Shown here one piece after another: positions 33,002 through 42,518 of a stretch of DNA of 64,000 bases. Source of the DNA: Aquabacterium humicola (GTDB taxonomy: Bacteria; Pseudomonadota; Gammaproteobacteria; Burkholderiales; Burkholderiaceae_C); NCBI RefSeq assembly GCF_030167915.1, contig NZ_JARGNB010000001.1, forward strand, positions 1,364,001 to 1,428,000, given 5' to 3'. The position numbers and the translations under genes were made by a program. Under the pieces are notes generated by a model, which saw only the letters and a program-made list of their open reading frames with translations, was not told where the DNA came from and did no database searches. Position 1 is the first letter of the stretch, and every line of letters begins with the position of its first letter.

Positions 33002-33979
33002 TCAGCCGATCAGCTTCAGCACCCGTGCCGCCGCCGCGGTGCGTGTCTCGACGTCCATCTTCTGCAGGATGTGCTCCATGTGCTTGGTGACGGTGCGCGG
33101 GCTCATCGCCAGGATCTCGCCGACGTCGCGGTTGGTCTTGCCCTTGGCCACCCAGTACAGCACCTCGGCCTCGCGCACCGTCAGCCCGAAGGCCTGCATC
33201 ATCGCGTCGAAGGCCGCGGCATCGTCGGCTTCGGTGGCGACGATCAGCCACTCGGCCTCGTCCGGGCCGGGGCTGGGGTCGTCACCGATCAGGCTGTGCA
33301 GTTCCAGCGTCAGGCGCCGGCCGCCGCGCGCGCTGACCAGCGGCTGCGGCGCCGTGCCCGTGCCCGTGCCCGCGCCGGTCACCGCGGCCACCTGCTCGCG
33401 CAGCCAGTCGATCAACGGCACCGGGGCGGCGCTGCCGGCGCTGCCGAAGTAGTCGCGCAGCAGCGCGCGCGCGAGCGCGGTCTGCCACACCAGGCGGCCG
33501 TCGGCCGGCCGCACGACGAGCGTCGCATGGCCGAAGGCATCGAGCGCATGGCGGGCCTGGTGCTGCGCACGCGCGGTCTGCGTGTGCGCGGCAATGCGCG
33601 CGAGCACCTGGCGCGGCTCCAGCGGCTTGGTCACGTAGTCGACGCCGCCGGCGCCGAAGGCCGCGAGCACGTGTTCGGTCTCGGTCAGGGCGGTCATGAA
33701 GATGATCGGGATCGCCGCGGTCTCGGGGTCGGCCTTCAGGCGCCGCGCGACCTCGAAACCGTCCATGCCCGGCATCATCGCGTCGAGCAGCACGACGTCG
33801 GGCTTCGCCTGCTGGGCCCGGGCGATCGCGCTCGGCCCGTCGCGGGCGACCAGCACCGTGTGGCCGGCTTCGTCGAGCGCGTCGTGCAGCAGCGACAGGT
33901 TGTCGGGCACGTCGTCGACGATCAGCACGAGGTCGCCGGCGCCGCGGTCCAGCGGCGGCGGGGGGTGGTGTTCAGGCAT
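33002..33979 (-). CDS. Response regulator, REC plus LuxR-type HTH
   Basis: The 325-residue product has an N-terminal receiver (LVLIVDDVPDNLSLLHDAL; phosphoacceptor Asp in VVLLDAMMPGMDGFE; MTALTE; KPLEPRQV), a middle segment of about 120 residues without a clear family, and a C-terminal LuxR HTH (LTVREAEVLYWVAKGKTNRDVGEILAMSPRTVTKHMEHIL). Its start overlaps the end of the permease-kinase gene by eight bases, so it is translationally coupled to it and is its partner. It would activate genes for uptake or use of the permease substrate. Confidence 0.93.
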   Translation of the reverse strand: MPEHHPPPPLDRGAGDLVLIVDDVPDNLSLLHDALDEAGHTVLVARDGPSAIARAQQAKPDVVLLDAMMPGMDGFEVARRLKADPETAAIPIIFMTALTETEHVLAAFGAGGVDYVTKPLEPRQVLARIAAHTQTARAQHQARHALDAFGHATLVVRPADGRLVWQTALARALLRDYFGSAGSAAPVPLIDWLREQVAAVTGAGTGTGTAPQPLVSARGGRRLTLELHSLIGDDPSPGPDEAEWLIVATEADDAAAFDAMMQAFGLTVREAEVLYWVAKGKTNRDVGEILAMSPRTVTKHMEHILQKMDVETRTAAAARVLKLIG

Positions 33980-36900
33980 CGCTGGCCTCCTTCAGCGCGA
34001 GCGCCAGCTGCGCGGTGATCGTCTCCAGCTCGAAGCCGCGCGCCAGTGTGCGCAGGCGTTCGAGCCACGGCGCGCACTCGGGATGGTCGGCGGCCAGCGC
34101 ATCGAGCTTCTTCAGGATGCCGCGCACATAGCCCAGGCGCACCAGCTCGTCGAGCGCGCGCAACGCGGCGGCGGGCGGCCGCACGGTGCTCGCCTGCGCG
34201 GTGGGCACCGCGGCCGGCACGTCGGCCGGCGCCTGCACCCATTGCAGCTGCAGGCGCCGCTCGAGCCAGCCGAGCAGCTCGTCCATGCGCACCGGCTTGA
34301 CGAGGAAATCCGCCGGCGTGATGCCGAGGTCGTTCTCCAGCCCCTTGTCGTAGGCATTGGCCGAGACGATCGCCGCCGGCGCGTCGCTCAGGCCCTCGTC
34401 GCGCAGCCGCCGCAGCGTGGTCCAGCCGTCGATGCCGGGCATCGCGAGGTCGAGGAAGACCGCGTCGACCGCGGTCCCGCGCAGGGCCTGCAGGGCCTCC
34501 TCACCCGACGCCGCCTGCAGCAGCTCGAAGCCCAGCGGCGCCAGCCGGTCGATCAGCAGCCCGCGGTCGGCCTCCTCGTTGTCGACGACGAGCAGGCGGC
34601 GGCGCAGGCCGTGAAAGCCGGTCACGCGCCGCGGCGCGAGCCGGTGCCGGTGTTCGTGGCCGGCGGCGAGCTCGGGCAGGTACAGCTTGATCGAGAAGCA
34701 GGTGCCGACGCCCGGCGTCGAGCGCACGCGCAGCTCGCCGCCCATCAGCTCGGTCAGCATGCGCGCGATCGTCAGGCCCAGGCCGGTGCCGCCGGCCGAC
34801 GCGAGGCCGGCCGCGGTGCCGCGCTCGAAGGGCTCGAACACGCGCTGCAGCTCGGCGTCGCCCATGCCGGGGCCGGTGTCCTCGATCTCGAAGCGCGCCA
34901 TCTCGCCCGCGTAGGCGCTGCGCAGGGTCACGCGGCCGGCGCGGGTGAACTTCACCGCGTTGCCGAGCAGGTTGATCAGGATCTGCCGCAGCCGCTTCTC
35001 GTCGGCGCGCACCAGCGCCGGCAAGGTGCCGCTGCGCTGGTGCTCGAAGCCGAGGCCTCGCGCCGCGGCCTGCAGCTCGAACATGCGCGCGATCTCGTCG
35101 AGGCCCTCGGCGAAGCGCATCGGCGACGGCTCCAGCGCCAATCGCCCGCTCTCGATGCGCGCGATGTCCAGCGTGCCTTCGATCAGGCTCAGCAGGTGGT
35201 CGCCACCGCGGCGGATCACCTGCACCGCGTCGCGCCGGTGCGCCGGCACCGCGGGGTCGTCCTCCAGCAGCTGCGCGTAGCCGAGGATCGAGTTCAGCGG
35301 CGTGCGCAGCTCGTGGCTGATGGTGGTGATGTAGCGGCTCTTGGCCTGGTTCGCCGCGTCGGCCACCGCCTTGGCCTGCTGCAGCTGCGCATCGGTGCGC
35401 TGGTGCGACTGGATCTCGCGCTGCAGCGCTTCGGCCTGGTCCTGCAGCGCGCGCGTCTGGCGGCGCGATTCCTCCTGCGCCACCTGGCGGCTGCGCTGCG
35501 CGAGCACCAGCCACCAGGCGACCATGCCGGCGACGACCAATAACACCAGAAAGGCCTGGCCGTAACCCTGGCGCAGCAGCGGCGCGATGATGGCGGCCTC
35601 GTCGGGGCCGGCGGCGGTCAGCGTGCGCAGGCCCAGCAGGTACAGACCGCCCAGCAGCGCGCCCAGCAGCGGCACGCCGGCGAACATCAGCAGCAGGTAG
35701 TGCGCGAGGCCACTTTCCAGGTACGGCGCCATCGGCCGGGGCAGCAGGCGCTTGCACAGCCGCAGCCATTGCGCGGACAGCCGCGCGTCGGGCTTGCACA
35801 GGTCGTCGCAGCGCGCATCCAGCGTGCAGCACAGCGAGCAGATCGGGCCGCCGTAGGCCGGACAGCGGGCCATGTCCTCGGGTTCGTAGTCGCGTTCGCA
35901 GATGCAGCAGCGGGCCAGGCGCGGGCCTCGCAGGGTCGCGTTCAGCGCGGCGTTCAGCGGCGTGCCCTCGTCGTCGGGCAGTGCCTCGGCGCGCCGCGCG
36001 AGGTAGTAGCGCCCGCGCGTCGCCCACGCCAGCAGCGGCGACGCGAGCATCGCGGTGACCAGCGCGATCATCGCGGAGAAGGCCTGCGCCGTCGGGCCGA
36101 AGGCGCCCAGGTGCGCGGCCACCGACAGCAGCGACGCGATGCCCATCGCGCCGACGCCGACCGGGTTGATGTCGTAGAGGTTCGCACGGCGGAACTCGAT
36201 GCCCGGCGGCGACAGCCCGAGCGGCTTGTTGATCACGAGGTCGGCGACGACGGCCATCATCCAGGCGATCGCGATGTTCGAGTACAGCCCCAGCACGTGG
36301 CCCAGCGCCTGGAAGACGTTCATCTCCATCAGCACCAGCGCGATCAGCGTGTTGAACACCACCCACACCACGCGCCCCGGGTGGCTGTGCGTCAGCCGCG
36401 AGAAGAAGTTGCTCCACGCCAGCGAACCCGCATAGGCGTTGGTGACGTTGATCTTCAGCTGCGAGATGACGACGAAGAGCGCCGTCGCGGCCACCGCCCA
36501 GCCGTAGTCGCTGAACACGTACTCCCAGGCCGCGAGGTACATCTGGTTCGGATCGACCGCGCGCTCCGGCGGCACCATGTGCTTGAGCGCGAGGTAGGCC
36601 AGCACCACGCCGGCCATCATCTTCGCGACCCCGACGATCACCCAGCCCGGCCCGCCGAGCAGCGTGCCGAACCACCAGCGCGCCGCATTGGCCTTGGTCT
36701 TCTCGGGCATGAAGCGCAGGTAGTCGACCTGCTCGCCCATCTGCGTGATCAGCGCGATGCCCACCGTCAGCGCGGCGCCGAAGGCATGCAGGTCGAAGCC
36801 GGCGAAGTGGCCCGAGACACCCCCGAAGCTCGTCAGCCCGGTCAGTTCGTCCGGGCTCTTCCACAGCACGAAGGCGAAGGGCAGCACCAGCAGCACCAGC

Positions 36901-37466
36901 CACAGCGGCTGCGTCCACACCTGCAGCCGGCTGATCGCGGTGACGCCGTGCGTGACCAGCGGAATCACCACCAGCGCGCAGAGGCCGTAGCCCCAGGCCG
37001 GCGGGATGTCGAAGGCCAGCTCCAGCGCATAGGCCATCACCGCCGCTTCGAGCGCGAAGAAGATGAAGGTGAAGCTGGCGTAGATCAGCGAGGTGATCGT
37101 CGAGCCCAGGTAGCCGAAGCCGGCGCCGCGCGTCAGCAGGTCCATGTCGACGCCATGGCGCGCGGCATAGACGCTGATCGGCAGCCCGGCGAGGAAGATG
37201 ATCAGCCCGGTGGCGATGATCGCCAGCGCCGCGTTGCTGAAGCCGTGCTGCACCAGCAAGGTCGCGCCGACCGCCTCGAGGATCAGGAAGGACGCGGCGC
37301 CGAACGCGGTGTTCGCCACCCGCCATTCGCTCCACTTGCGAAAGGTGCGCGGCGTGAAGCGCAGCGCGTAGTCCTCCATCGTCTCGCGCGCGACCCAGCT
37401 GTTGTAGTCGCGGCGGAAGGTGATGACGCGCTGCGGGGCGGCGGTGGCGGGGGGCATCGAGGACAC
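33972..37466 (-). CDS. NCS1-type permease fused to hybrid histidine kinase
   Basis: The 1164-residue product begins with a full NCS1 nucleobase/allantoin-type permease of about 12 membrane segments (residues 30-490; for example VYAARHGVDMDLLTRGAGFGYLG and the INVTNAYAGSLAWSNFFSRL stretch). A Cys-rich segment (about 520-560; CCICERDYEPEDMARC, CSLCCTLDARCDDLC) follows and may bind zinc. Then come two more membrane helices, a coiled coil, HisKA (SHELRTPLNS, His near 716), HATPase (NLLGNAVKF, DTGPGMG, GTGLGLT) and a receiver (Asp near 1005 in VFLDLAMPG) with a C-terminal tail. The design is like CbrA, a transporter-kinase fusion known from Pseudomonas, but with an NCS1 instead of an SLC5 transporter. 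It probably senses or imports a purine, pyrimidine, hydantoin or allantoin. It is coupled to the LuxR-type regulator downstream. Confidence 0.92.
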   Translation of the reverse strand: MSSMPPATAAPQRVITFRRDYNSWVARETMEDYALRFTPRTFRKWSEWRVANTAFGAASFLILEAVGATLLVQHGFSNAALAIIATGLIIFLAGLPISVYAARHGVDMDLLTRGAGFGYLGSTITSLIYASFTFIFFALEAAVMAYALELAFDIPPAWGYGLCALVVIPLVTHGVTAISRLQVWTQPLWLVLLVLPFAFVLWKSPDELTGLTSFGGVSGHFAGFDLHAFGAALTVGIALITQMGEQVDYLRFMPEKTKANAARWWFGTLLGGPGWVIVGVAKMMAGVVLAYLALKHMVPPERAVDPNQMYLAAWEYVFSDYGWAVAATALFVVISQLKINVTNAYAGSLAWSNFFSRLTHSHPGRVVWVVFNTLIALVLMEMNVFQALGHVLGLYSNIAIAWMMAVVADLVINKPLGLSPPGIEFRRANLYDINPVGVGAMGIASLLSVAAHLGAFGPTAQAFSAMIALVTAMLASPLLAWATRGRYYLARRAEALPDDEGTPLNAALNATLRGPRLARCCICERDYEPEDMARCPAYGGPICSLCCTLDARCDDLCKPDARLSAQWLRLCKRLLPRPMAPYLESGLAHYLLLMFAGVPLLGALLGGLYLLGLRTLTAAGPDEAAIIAPLLRQGYGQAFLVLLVVAGMVAWWLVLAQRSRQVAQEESRRQTRALQDQAEALQREIQSHQRTDAQLQQAKAVADAANQAKSRYITTISHELRTPLNSILGYAQLLEDDPAVPAHRRDAVQVIRRGGDHLLSLIEGTLDIARIESGRLALEPSPMRFAEGLDEIARMFELQAAARGLGFEHQRSGTLPALVRADEKRLRQILINLLGNAVKFTRAGRVTLRSAYAGEMARFEIEDTGPGMGDAELQRVFEPFERGTAAGLASAGGTGLGLTIARMLTELMGGELRVRSTPGVGTCFSIKLYLPELAAGHEHRHRLAPRRVTGFHGLRRRLLVVDNEEADRGLLIDRLAPLGFELLQAASGEEALQALRGTAVDAVFLDLAMPGIDGWTTLRRLRDEGLSDAPAAIVSANAYDKGLENDLGITPADFLVKPVRMDELLGWLERRLQLQWVQAPADVPAAVPTAQASTVRPPAAALRALDELVRLGYVRGILKKLDALAADHPECAPWLERLRTLARGFELETITAQLALALKEASDA

Positions 37467-37584
37467 GGCAGGGCTGCGATCAAGAAACGCACCAAGCTGG
37501 GCGTCTGGTTCGCGCCCCGGAATCGATGCATCGTGGTGCGCGAGGCACCATCGCGGCGCATCGGCGCACCGCCAGCGGTCGTTT

Positions 37585-40500
37585 TCAGCCGAGCGTGATC
37601 TCGAGCCGGTTGTCGCGCGGTCGCAGCGCGTCCTGCCAGTCGGCCATCGCCACGTCGACCCCCGGCGCCCGGTAGCGGTTCGATCCCGGCGTGATCGGCA
37701 GCGGCCGGCCGTTCAGCACCACGCCGAGCGGGCCATGGCCGCGCGGCCCGACGCGGTAGCGCACCTGCAGCGCGATGCCGGCCAGCGGCAGCCGCACGTC
37801 CAGCCGGTCGAGCGCCGGCGGCAGCACCGGGTCGATGTGCAGCCGGTGCGTTTCCACCGTGAGGCCGAGCAGGCGCTGCACGACCAGCCGCCAGGCGATG
37901 CCCGCGCCGCTGCTGTAGATGCGCCAGCCGCCTTCGAGCGCGACGCCGCCCTGCCTGACCCGCGCGTAATGCGCCTGCGCCTCGACGCGGTCGGCGAAGG
38001 CTGCGTCGCTGCTCGAGTAGTAGCAGTTGCGCTGGCGTGGCGCGGCGCTGGGCACCAGCGCCTCCAACCCGATGGGGTTGGCCAGCCGCAGCGCGTGCAG
38101 CAGGGCGTCGCCACGGCCCAGCTGCGCCAGCGCCTCGGCCCAGCGCAGGTGCGCGTGCATGTACATCAGCCCGATCTCGCGGCCGAAGTAGCTCGCGCTC
38201 TCGCCGCGCTGGAACAGCTGCATCACGCCGCCGCGGTAGGTCAGCGGATGATCGAACAGGCGCAGCCCGTCGGGGCCGGTCAGCTCGGCCGCTATCAGCG
38301 CGGCGTGCGCGTCGGCCTGCTCGGGCGTGAACAGCTCGTCGATGATCGCGTGCACCATCGCCAGCGCGCTGTAGCGGATGCCGGTGCGCTGGTCGCGCGG
38401 ATGCAGCAGCCATTGCACGCGGCCGGGGTCATCGAAGGACGCGTAGCCGGCCAGCACGCCGTCGGCGATCAGCAGGCGCTGGAAGTCCGCGCGCACCGCG
38501 TCGGCCTCGGCCTGCATCGCCGCGGCCGCGTCGGGCCGGCCCAGGCGCTGCCAGGCCTCGCGCCAGGCCGCCAGCACCTCGTGGTGCAGCGTCACCGTCC
38601 AGGCGCTGCACAGGTGCTCGCGCATCGCCGGGTCCGCCGGCTGCAGCGCGTCGTTCCAGTCGCCGTGGCCGTAGGCGGCCAGCGCGGTGCCGTCGATGCG
38701 GCGGCGGTTGATCACCGCGAACGCGCGCTCGACATGCACGCGCAGCGGCGCCCGCTCGGCGGCGCTGCCGGCGGCCGCGTGGAAGGGCAGCACGACGTCG
38801 AGCAGCGCGGCATCGCCGGTCGCCGCCAGGTGCCGGGCCAGCGCCAGCAGCGGCCAGAACACGATGTCGCCGTGCGAATCACCGGCCCGCACGGCGGCAT
38901 CGCGTTCGAAGAACATGAACCACTGCGGCCAGTCGCCGTCGGTGTTCTGGGCCGCGAACACGCGCCGCAGCAGGTCGGCGATCACCTCGTGGCGGCCGAG
39001 CGCGCGCAGCCATTCCACCGGCCCCTGGCAGACGTCGCGCGTGCCCCAGCCGCCGCCGGAGAACTGCTCGAGCCCGCGCGGCGACAGGTAGTGCACCAGC
39101 GCGTTGTGCGTGAGCCAGGGCAGCCAGTCGGCCAGCTGCCGCACCGCCTGCGCGGCGGCGCCGCGGCCGGGCGGCCGCAGCACGAGGTCCGCGCCGGGCG
39201 GCGCCGCGTCGGCCGGCAGCGACAGCGGCCGCGCATCGATCAGCGCCGCCTCGTAGTCGAGCACGATCGCCGGCGCCGCGTCGAAGCGCAGGCACAGCAC
39301 CGGCTGCTCGCGGCTGCGGCCATCGCCGTACAGCCGTTCGTCGCCGCCGACGTCGGACCAGCGCGAGTCGCCGATCGCGCGGATCACCAGGCCACCGGCC
39401 GGGAACCGTTCAGCCATCGTGCTGCCGGGCGGCGCCTCGACGCGCAGCGTGGCATCGTCGAGCGCGCGCCATGCCACGCGGCCGCGCGCCAGTCCGTCGT
39501 CGTCACCCAGCGCGATGTGGTGCAGCAGCAGCAGGCGCGGCCGCAGCGGGCCGTCGACCTCGATGCGCAGCCGCTGGCAGGCCGGCCGCGCGTCGGCGCT
39601 GGTGGTGATGCGCAGCACGCCGCGGCCATGGCGGTACAGCCACTGCGCCTGCTGCGGCTGCACGCCCCAGGCCGATGGCAGCTCCAGCCGGCGCCAGCCG
39701 TCGCCGAAGTCGGCCAGCATGCGCAGTCCGAATCCGCGCTGCAGGCCGAGGTAGCCGCGCTGCGTCGACAGCAGGCGGTTGGCGCTGGCATGGCCCTGCG
39801 TGAAGCTGCTCTGGAACACGCCCGCCATCCACACCGTGCCGGCGACCGCCGCTTCATCGGGCACCGTGTGGTGGCCGCTGCGCAGCAGGTGGCCATGCGG
39901 GCGCAGCACCGCGGCGTCCTTCGCCGGCAGCACGACGTGCGTGGCCTCGCCGCAGAAGAACGACAGCAGCCGGCCGCCGGCATCGCGCTCGACATGGCGC
40001 CAGCCGCTGCCGAAGCAGCGGCGCAGCAGCGCCTCGCCGGCGGCGGGTGCGTCGAGCGGCGGCGCGCTCAGCAGCAGGCTGGGCGGCTCCGGCGCGGCCA
40101 CCGGTGCGCCCTCGGGCGGCGTCCACTGCGCCTCGGGCAGCGCCAGCACCTGGTCGACGCGGCCCAGGTCGGCCGGTCCGCTCGGCGCCGCATGGTCGGC
40201 CTCGAACCAGCCGAAGAAGCCGTGCCGCGCCGCTTCACCCGGCTGCAGCGTGAAGCGGTGGGTCTGCAGCGCGACCAGGCTGTGCTCGTGCTGCAGGCGG
40301 CGGCTCGGCAGCACGGCCGGCAGCGCGTCGGCCGGCAGCCCGTGGCGGCGGTCGGCGCCGGCGAGCTGCAGCGCATCGGTGGCGTAGGCCGCGGCCTCGC
40401 CGAGGCAGCCGCTCAGCAGCCACGGGCAGCGGCCGTCGACCGGCGCGTTCTGCCGCGACGCCACCAGCCAGCCGTGGCGCTCGTGCGCGATCGGCTGGTG

Positions 40501-41007
40501 GTCGATGTACTGGCTGACGTAGGCCTCGTTCAGCCGCACCGCCGGCCAGCGCGCCAGCGCGACGTCCTGCAGGTAGACGAGGTCGAGGCTGCACGGGCTC
40601 TCGCCCTGATGGTCGATGGCCAGGTGCCAGAACCAGGCGGTGGCCGCGCGGGCCGGCACCAGCTCGAGGCGCAGGCGCAGGCCCTGCCAGCGGCCTTCGC
40701 GCCAGCGCCGCCCGGCGTCGCCGGCGCCCTCGCCCTGATCACCGCCCGCGCCGCCGCCGAACCAGCGCAGCGGCGCCAACGGGCCGCACAGCGGCAGCGC
40801 CTCGAAGCGGCCGTCGGGCGCGAAGCGGCGCAGCACCAGGCCGGCCGGGCCGGGCTCGAGCTCGGTGCCGGCGAACAGGTTGATGTTCACGTCGCCGACG
40901 GCCAGCCGGTGCAGCCCGCCATGGGCGTTCAGCTCGGCCCGGAATCCACCGGCGCGGGCCAGCCAGGGTCGTGCGGGCACGGCGCCGGGGTCGACGGAAT
41001 CGCTCAT
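37585..41007 (-). CDS. GH94 glycoside phosphorylase, probable 1,2-beta-oligoglucan phosphorylase
   Basis: The 1140-residue product is a GH94 phosphorylase. It has the catalytic-acid signature AAYGHGDWNDAL (near residue 780), the FSGGGWGTRDVCQGP segment and GLEALVPS/RQRNCYYSSSDAAF near the C-terminus. GH94 enzymes split beta-glucosides with phosphate, giving glucose-1-phosphate. The length of about 1,100 residues, without the membrane part of cyclic glucan synthases, suits 1,2-beta-oligoglucan phosphorylase, and the GH144 gene in the locus supports that choice; cellobiose or laminaribiose phosphorylases are shorter (about 800-900). No signal peptide, so it is cytoplasmic. The ATG at 41007 is used; further upstream the frame crosses the control region. 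An operator-like site lies ten bases before it. It is divergent from GH1. Confidence 0.88.
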   Translation of the reverse strand: MSDSVDPGAVPARPWLARAGGFRAELNAHGGLHRLAVGDVNINLFAGTELEPGPAGLVLRRFAPDGRFEALPLCGPLAPLRWFGGGAGGDQGEGAGDAGRRWREGRWQGLRLRLELVPARAATAWFWHLAIDHQGESPCSLDLVYLQDVALARWPAVRLNEAYVSQYIDHQPIAHERHGWLVASRQNAPVDGRCPWLLSGCLGEAAAYATDALQLAGADRRHGLPADALPAVLPSRRLQHEHSLVALQTHRFTLQPGEAARHGFFGWFEADHAAPSGPADLGRVDQVLALPEAQWTPPEGAPVAAPEPPSLLLSAPPLDAPAAGEALLRRCFGSGWRHVERDAGGRLLSFFCGEATHVVLPAKDAAVLRPHGHLLRSGHHTVPDEAAVAGTVWMAGVFQSSFTQGHASANRLLSTQRGYLGLQRGFGLRMLADFGDGWRRLELPSAWGVQPQQAQWLYRHGRGVLRITTSADARPACQRLRIEVDGPLRPRLLLLHHIALGDDDGLARGRVAWRALDDATLRVEAPPGSTMAERFPAGGLVIRAIGDSRWSDVGGDERLYGDGRSREQPVLCLRFDAAPAIVLDYEAALIDARPLSLPADAAPPGADLVLRPPGRGAAAQAVRQLADWLPWLTHNALVHYLSPRGLEQFSGGGWGTRDVCQGPVEWLRALGRHEVIADLLRRVFAAQNTDGDWPQWFMFFERDAAVRAGDSHGDIVFWPLLALARHLAATGDAALLDVVLPFHAAAGSAAERAPLRVHVERAFAVINRRRIDGTALAAYGHGDWNDALQPADPAMREHLCSAWTVTLHHEVLAAWREAWQRLGRPDAAAAMQAEADAVRADFQRLLIADGVLAGYASFDDPGRVQWLLHPRDQRTGIRYSALAMVHAIIDELFTPEQADAHAALIAAELTGPDGLRLFDHPLTYRGGVMQLFQRGESASYFGREIGLMYMHAHLRWAEALAQLGRGDALLHALRLANPIGLEALVPSAAPRQRNCYYSSSDAAFADRVEAQAHYARVRQGGVALEGGWRIYSSGAGIAWRLVVQRLLGLTVETHRLHIDPVLPPALDRLDVRLPLAGIALQVRYRVGPRGHGPLGVVLNGRPLPITPGSNRYRAPGVDVAMADWQDALRPRDNRLEITLG

Positions 41008-41016
41008 CGACGGGAA

Positions 41017-41030
41017 TGTAATCGGTTTCA
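41017..41030 (-). promoter_or_regulatory. Second LacI-type operator-like site, upstream of GH94
   Basis: TGTAATCGGTTTCA shows five of seven matched pairs around a central CG, the usual form of LacI-family sites, and resembles the stronger site at 41125 on its core (GAAACCGATTAC versus GAAAACGTTCTC). It sits nine bases before the GH94 start. Confidence 0.5.
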
Positions 41031-41118
41031 GCCGACGCTTGAAGCGGACCCTGCCAGGGCTTTCGAGGTGGGCTCGATTCTCCGCATTTACCCTCGAAAC
41101 ATTTCCGGCATCGGTCCC

Positions 41119-41146
41119 TATCATGTTGTGAGAACGTTTTCACAAC
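41119..41146 (+). promoter_or_regulatory. LacI-type operator overlapping the GH1 promoter
   Basis: The palindrome GTTGTGAGAACGTTTTCACAAC (41125-41146; symmetric but for one pair) has the central CG and outer TTGTGA/TCACAA arms typical of LacI-family operators. A good -10 box (TATCAT, 41119-41124) directly precedes it, so transcription would start inside the operator. The GH1 ATG is 11 bases downstream. The LacI-family gene at 42519 is the likely repressor. Confidence 0.8.
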
Positions 41147-41157
41147 GCCCCGCCCCG

Positions 41158-42510
41158 ATGCCCGACACCGTCTTCCCGCCCGGCTTCCTGTGGGGCGCCG
41201 CGACCTCGGCCTACCAGGTCGAAGGCTCGCCGCTGGCCGATGGCGCGGGCATCAGCAACTGGCACCGCTTCGCGCACACGCCGGGGCGCATCGCCGGCGG
41301 CGACACCGGCGACATCGCCTGCGACCACTACCGCCGCATGCCCGAGGACGTCGCGCTGATGCGCACGCTGGGGCTGAACGCGTACCGCTTCTCGGTGGCC
41401 TGGTCGCGCGTGCTGCCCGAAGGCCGCGGCCGCTTGAATGCCGCCGGGCTCGGCTTCTACGAGCGCCTGGTCGATCAGCTGCTCGGCGCCGGCATCACGC
41501 CGATGCTGACGCTTCACCACTGGGACCTGCCGGCCGCACTGGACGACCGCGGCGGCTGGCTGAATCCCGACAGCGCCGACTGGTTCGCCGACTACGCGGC
41601 GCTGGTGGGCCGTGCGCTGGGCGACCGCGTCGCGCTGTGGACGACGCTCAACGAACCCTGGGTCATCGCCGACGGCGGCTTCATGCACGGCGTGCTCGCG
41701 CCGGGCCACCGCTCGGCCTGGGAAGCGGCGCTGGTCGCGCAGCGCCTGCTCTGCGCGCACGGCCGCGGCGTGCAGGCGCTGCGCGCCGAATGCAGCGGGC
41801 CGCAGCACCGCATCGGCCTGGTGGTCAACATCGAGCCCAAGCGCGCCGCCAGCGATCACCCGGCCGACCGCGCCGCCTGCGAACGCGCGCACGCCTACAT
41901 GAACCGGCAGTACCTGGACCCGGTGCTGCGCGGCGAACGGCCAGCCGAGCTGGCCGCGCTGTTCGGCCCGGCGTGGCCGGCCTGCAGCGACGAGGACATC
42001 GCGCTGATGCGCACGCCGATCGACTGGGTCGGCATCAACTACTACACCCGCGGCGTGATGGCGCACGACGAGACCACCTGGCCGCTGCAGGCGCGCCACG
42101 TGCGCCAGCCCGGCGCCACCTACACCGAGACCGGCTGGGAGGTGCATGCGCGCGCGCTGACCGAGACGCTGCTGTGGGTGCGCGAGCGCTACGGCGACAT
42201 CCCGCAGTACGTCACCGAGAACGGCGCGGCGTTCTACGACCCGCCGGTCGCCGGCCCGGACGGCATCGCCGACCCGCTGCGCCTGCAGTACCTGCGCGAT
42301 CACCTCGGCGCGGTCGCCGACGCGATCCGCGCCGGCGTCGACCTGCGCGGCTACTTCGCCTGGTCGCTGCTGGACAACCTGGAATGGGCGCACGGCTACG
42401 CGAAGCGCTTCGGCATCGTGCACGTCGACTTCGCGACCGGACGGCGCACGCCGAAGGCCAGCGCGCGCTGGTATGCGAAGGCGATCGCGCGCCACGGCGC
42501 GGGGCTGTAG
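41158..42510 (+). CDS. GH1 beta-glucosidase
   Basis: The 450-residue product is a complete GH1 enzyme: FLWGAATSAYQVEGSP at the N-terminus, acid/base Glu near 166 in TTLNEPWV, and nucleophile Glu near 354 in QYVTENGAAF. There is no signal peptide, so it acts in the cytoplasm, hydrolysing imported beta-glucosides (here probably sophorose or short beta-1,2-oligoglucans). Start ATG at 41158. The LacI gene begins eight bases after its stop, and the promoter carries an operator. Confidence 0.95.
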   Translation: MPDTVFPPGFLWGAATSAYQVEGSPLADGAGISNWHRFAHTPGRIAGGDTGDIACDHYRRMPEDVALMRTLGLNAYRFSVAWSRVLPEGRGRLNAAGLGFYERLVDQLLGAGITPMLTLHHWDLPAALDDRGGWLNPDSADWFADYAALVGRALGDRVALWTTLNEPWVIADGGFMHGVLAPGHRSAWEAALVAQRLLCAHGRGVQALRAECSGPQHRIGLVVNIEPKRAASDHPADRAACERAHAYMNRQYLDPVLRGERPAELAALFGPAWPACSDEDIALMRTPIDWVGINYYTRGVMAHDETTWPLQARHVRQPGATYTETGWEVHARALTETLLWVRERYGDIPQYVTENGAAFYDPPVAGPDGIADPLRLQYLRDHLGAVADAIRAGVDLRGYFAWSLLDNLEWAHGYAKRFGIVHVDFATGRRTPKASARWYAKAIARHGAGL

Positions 42511-42518
42511 GACACACG

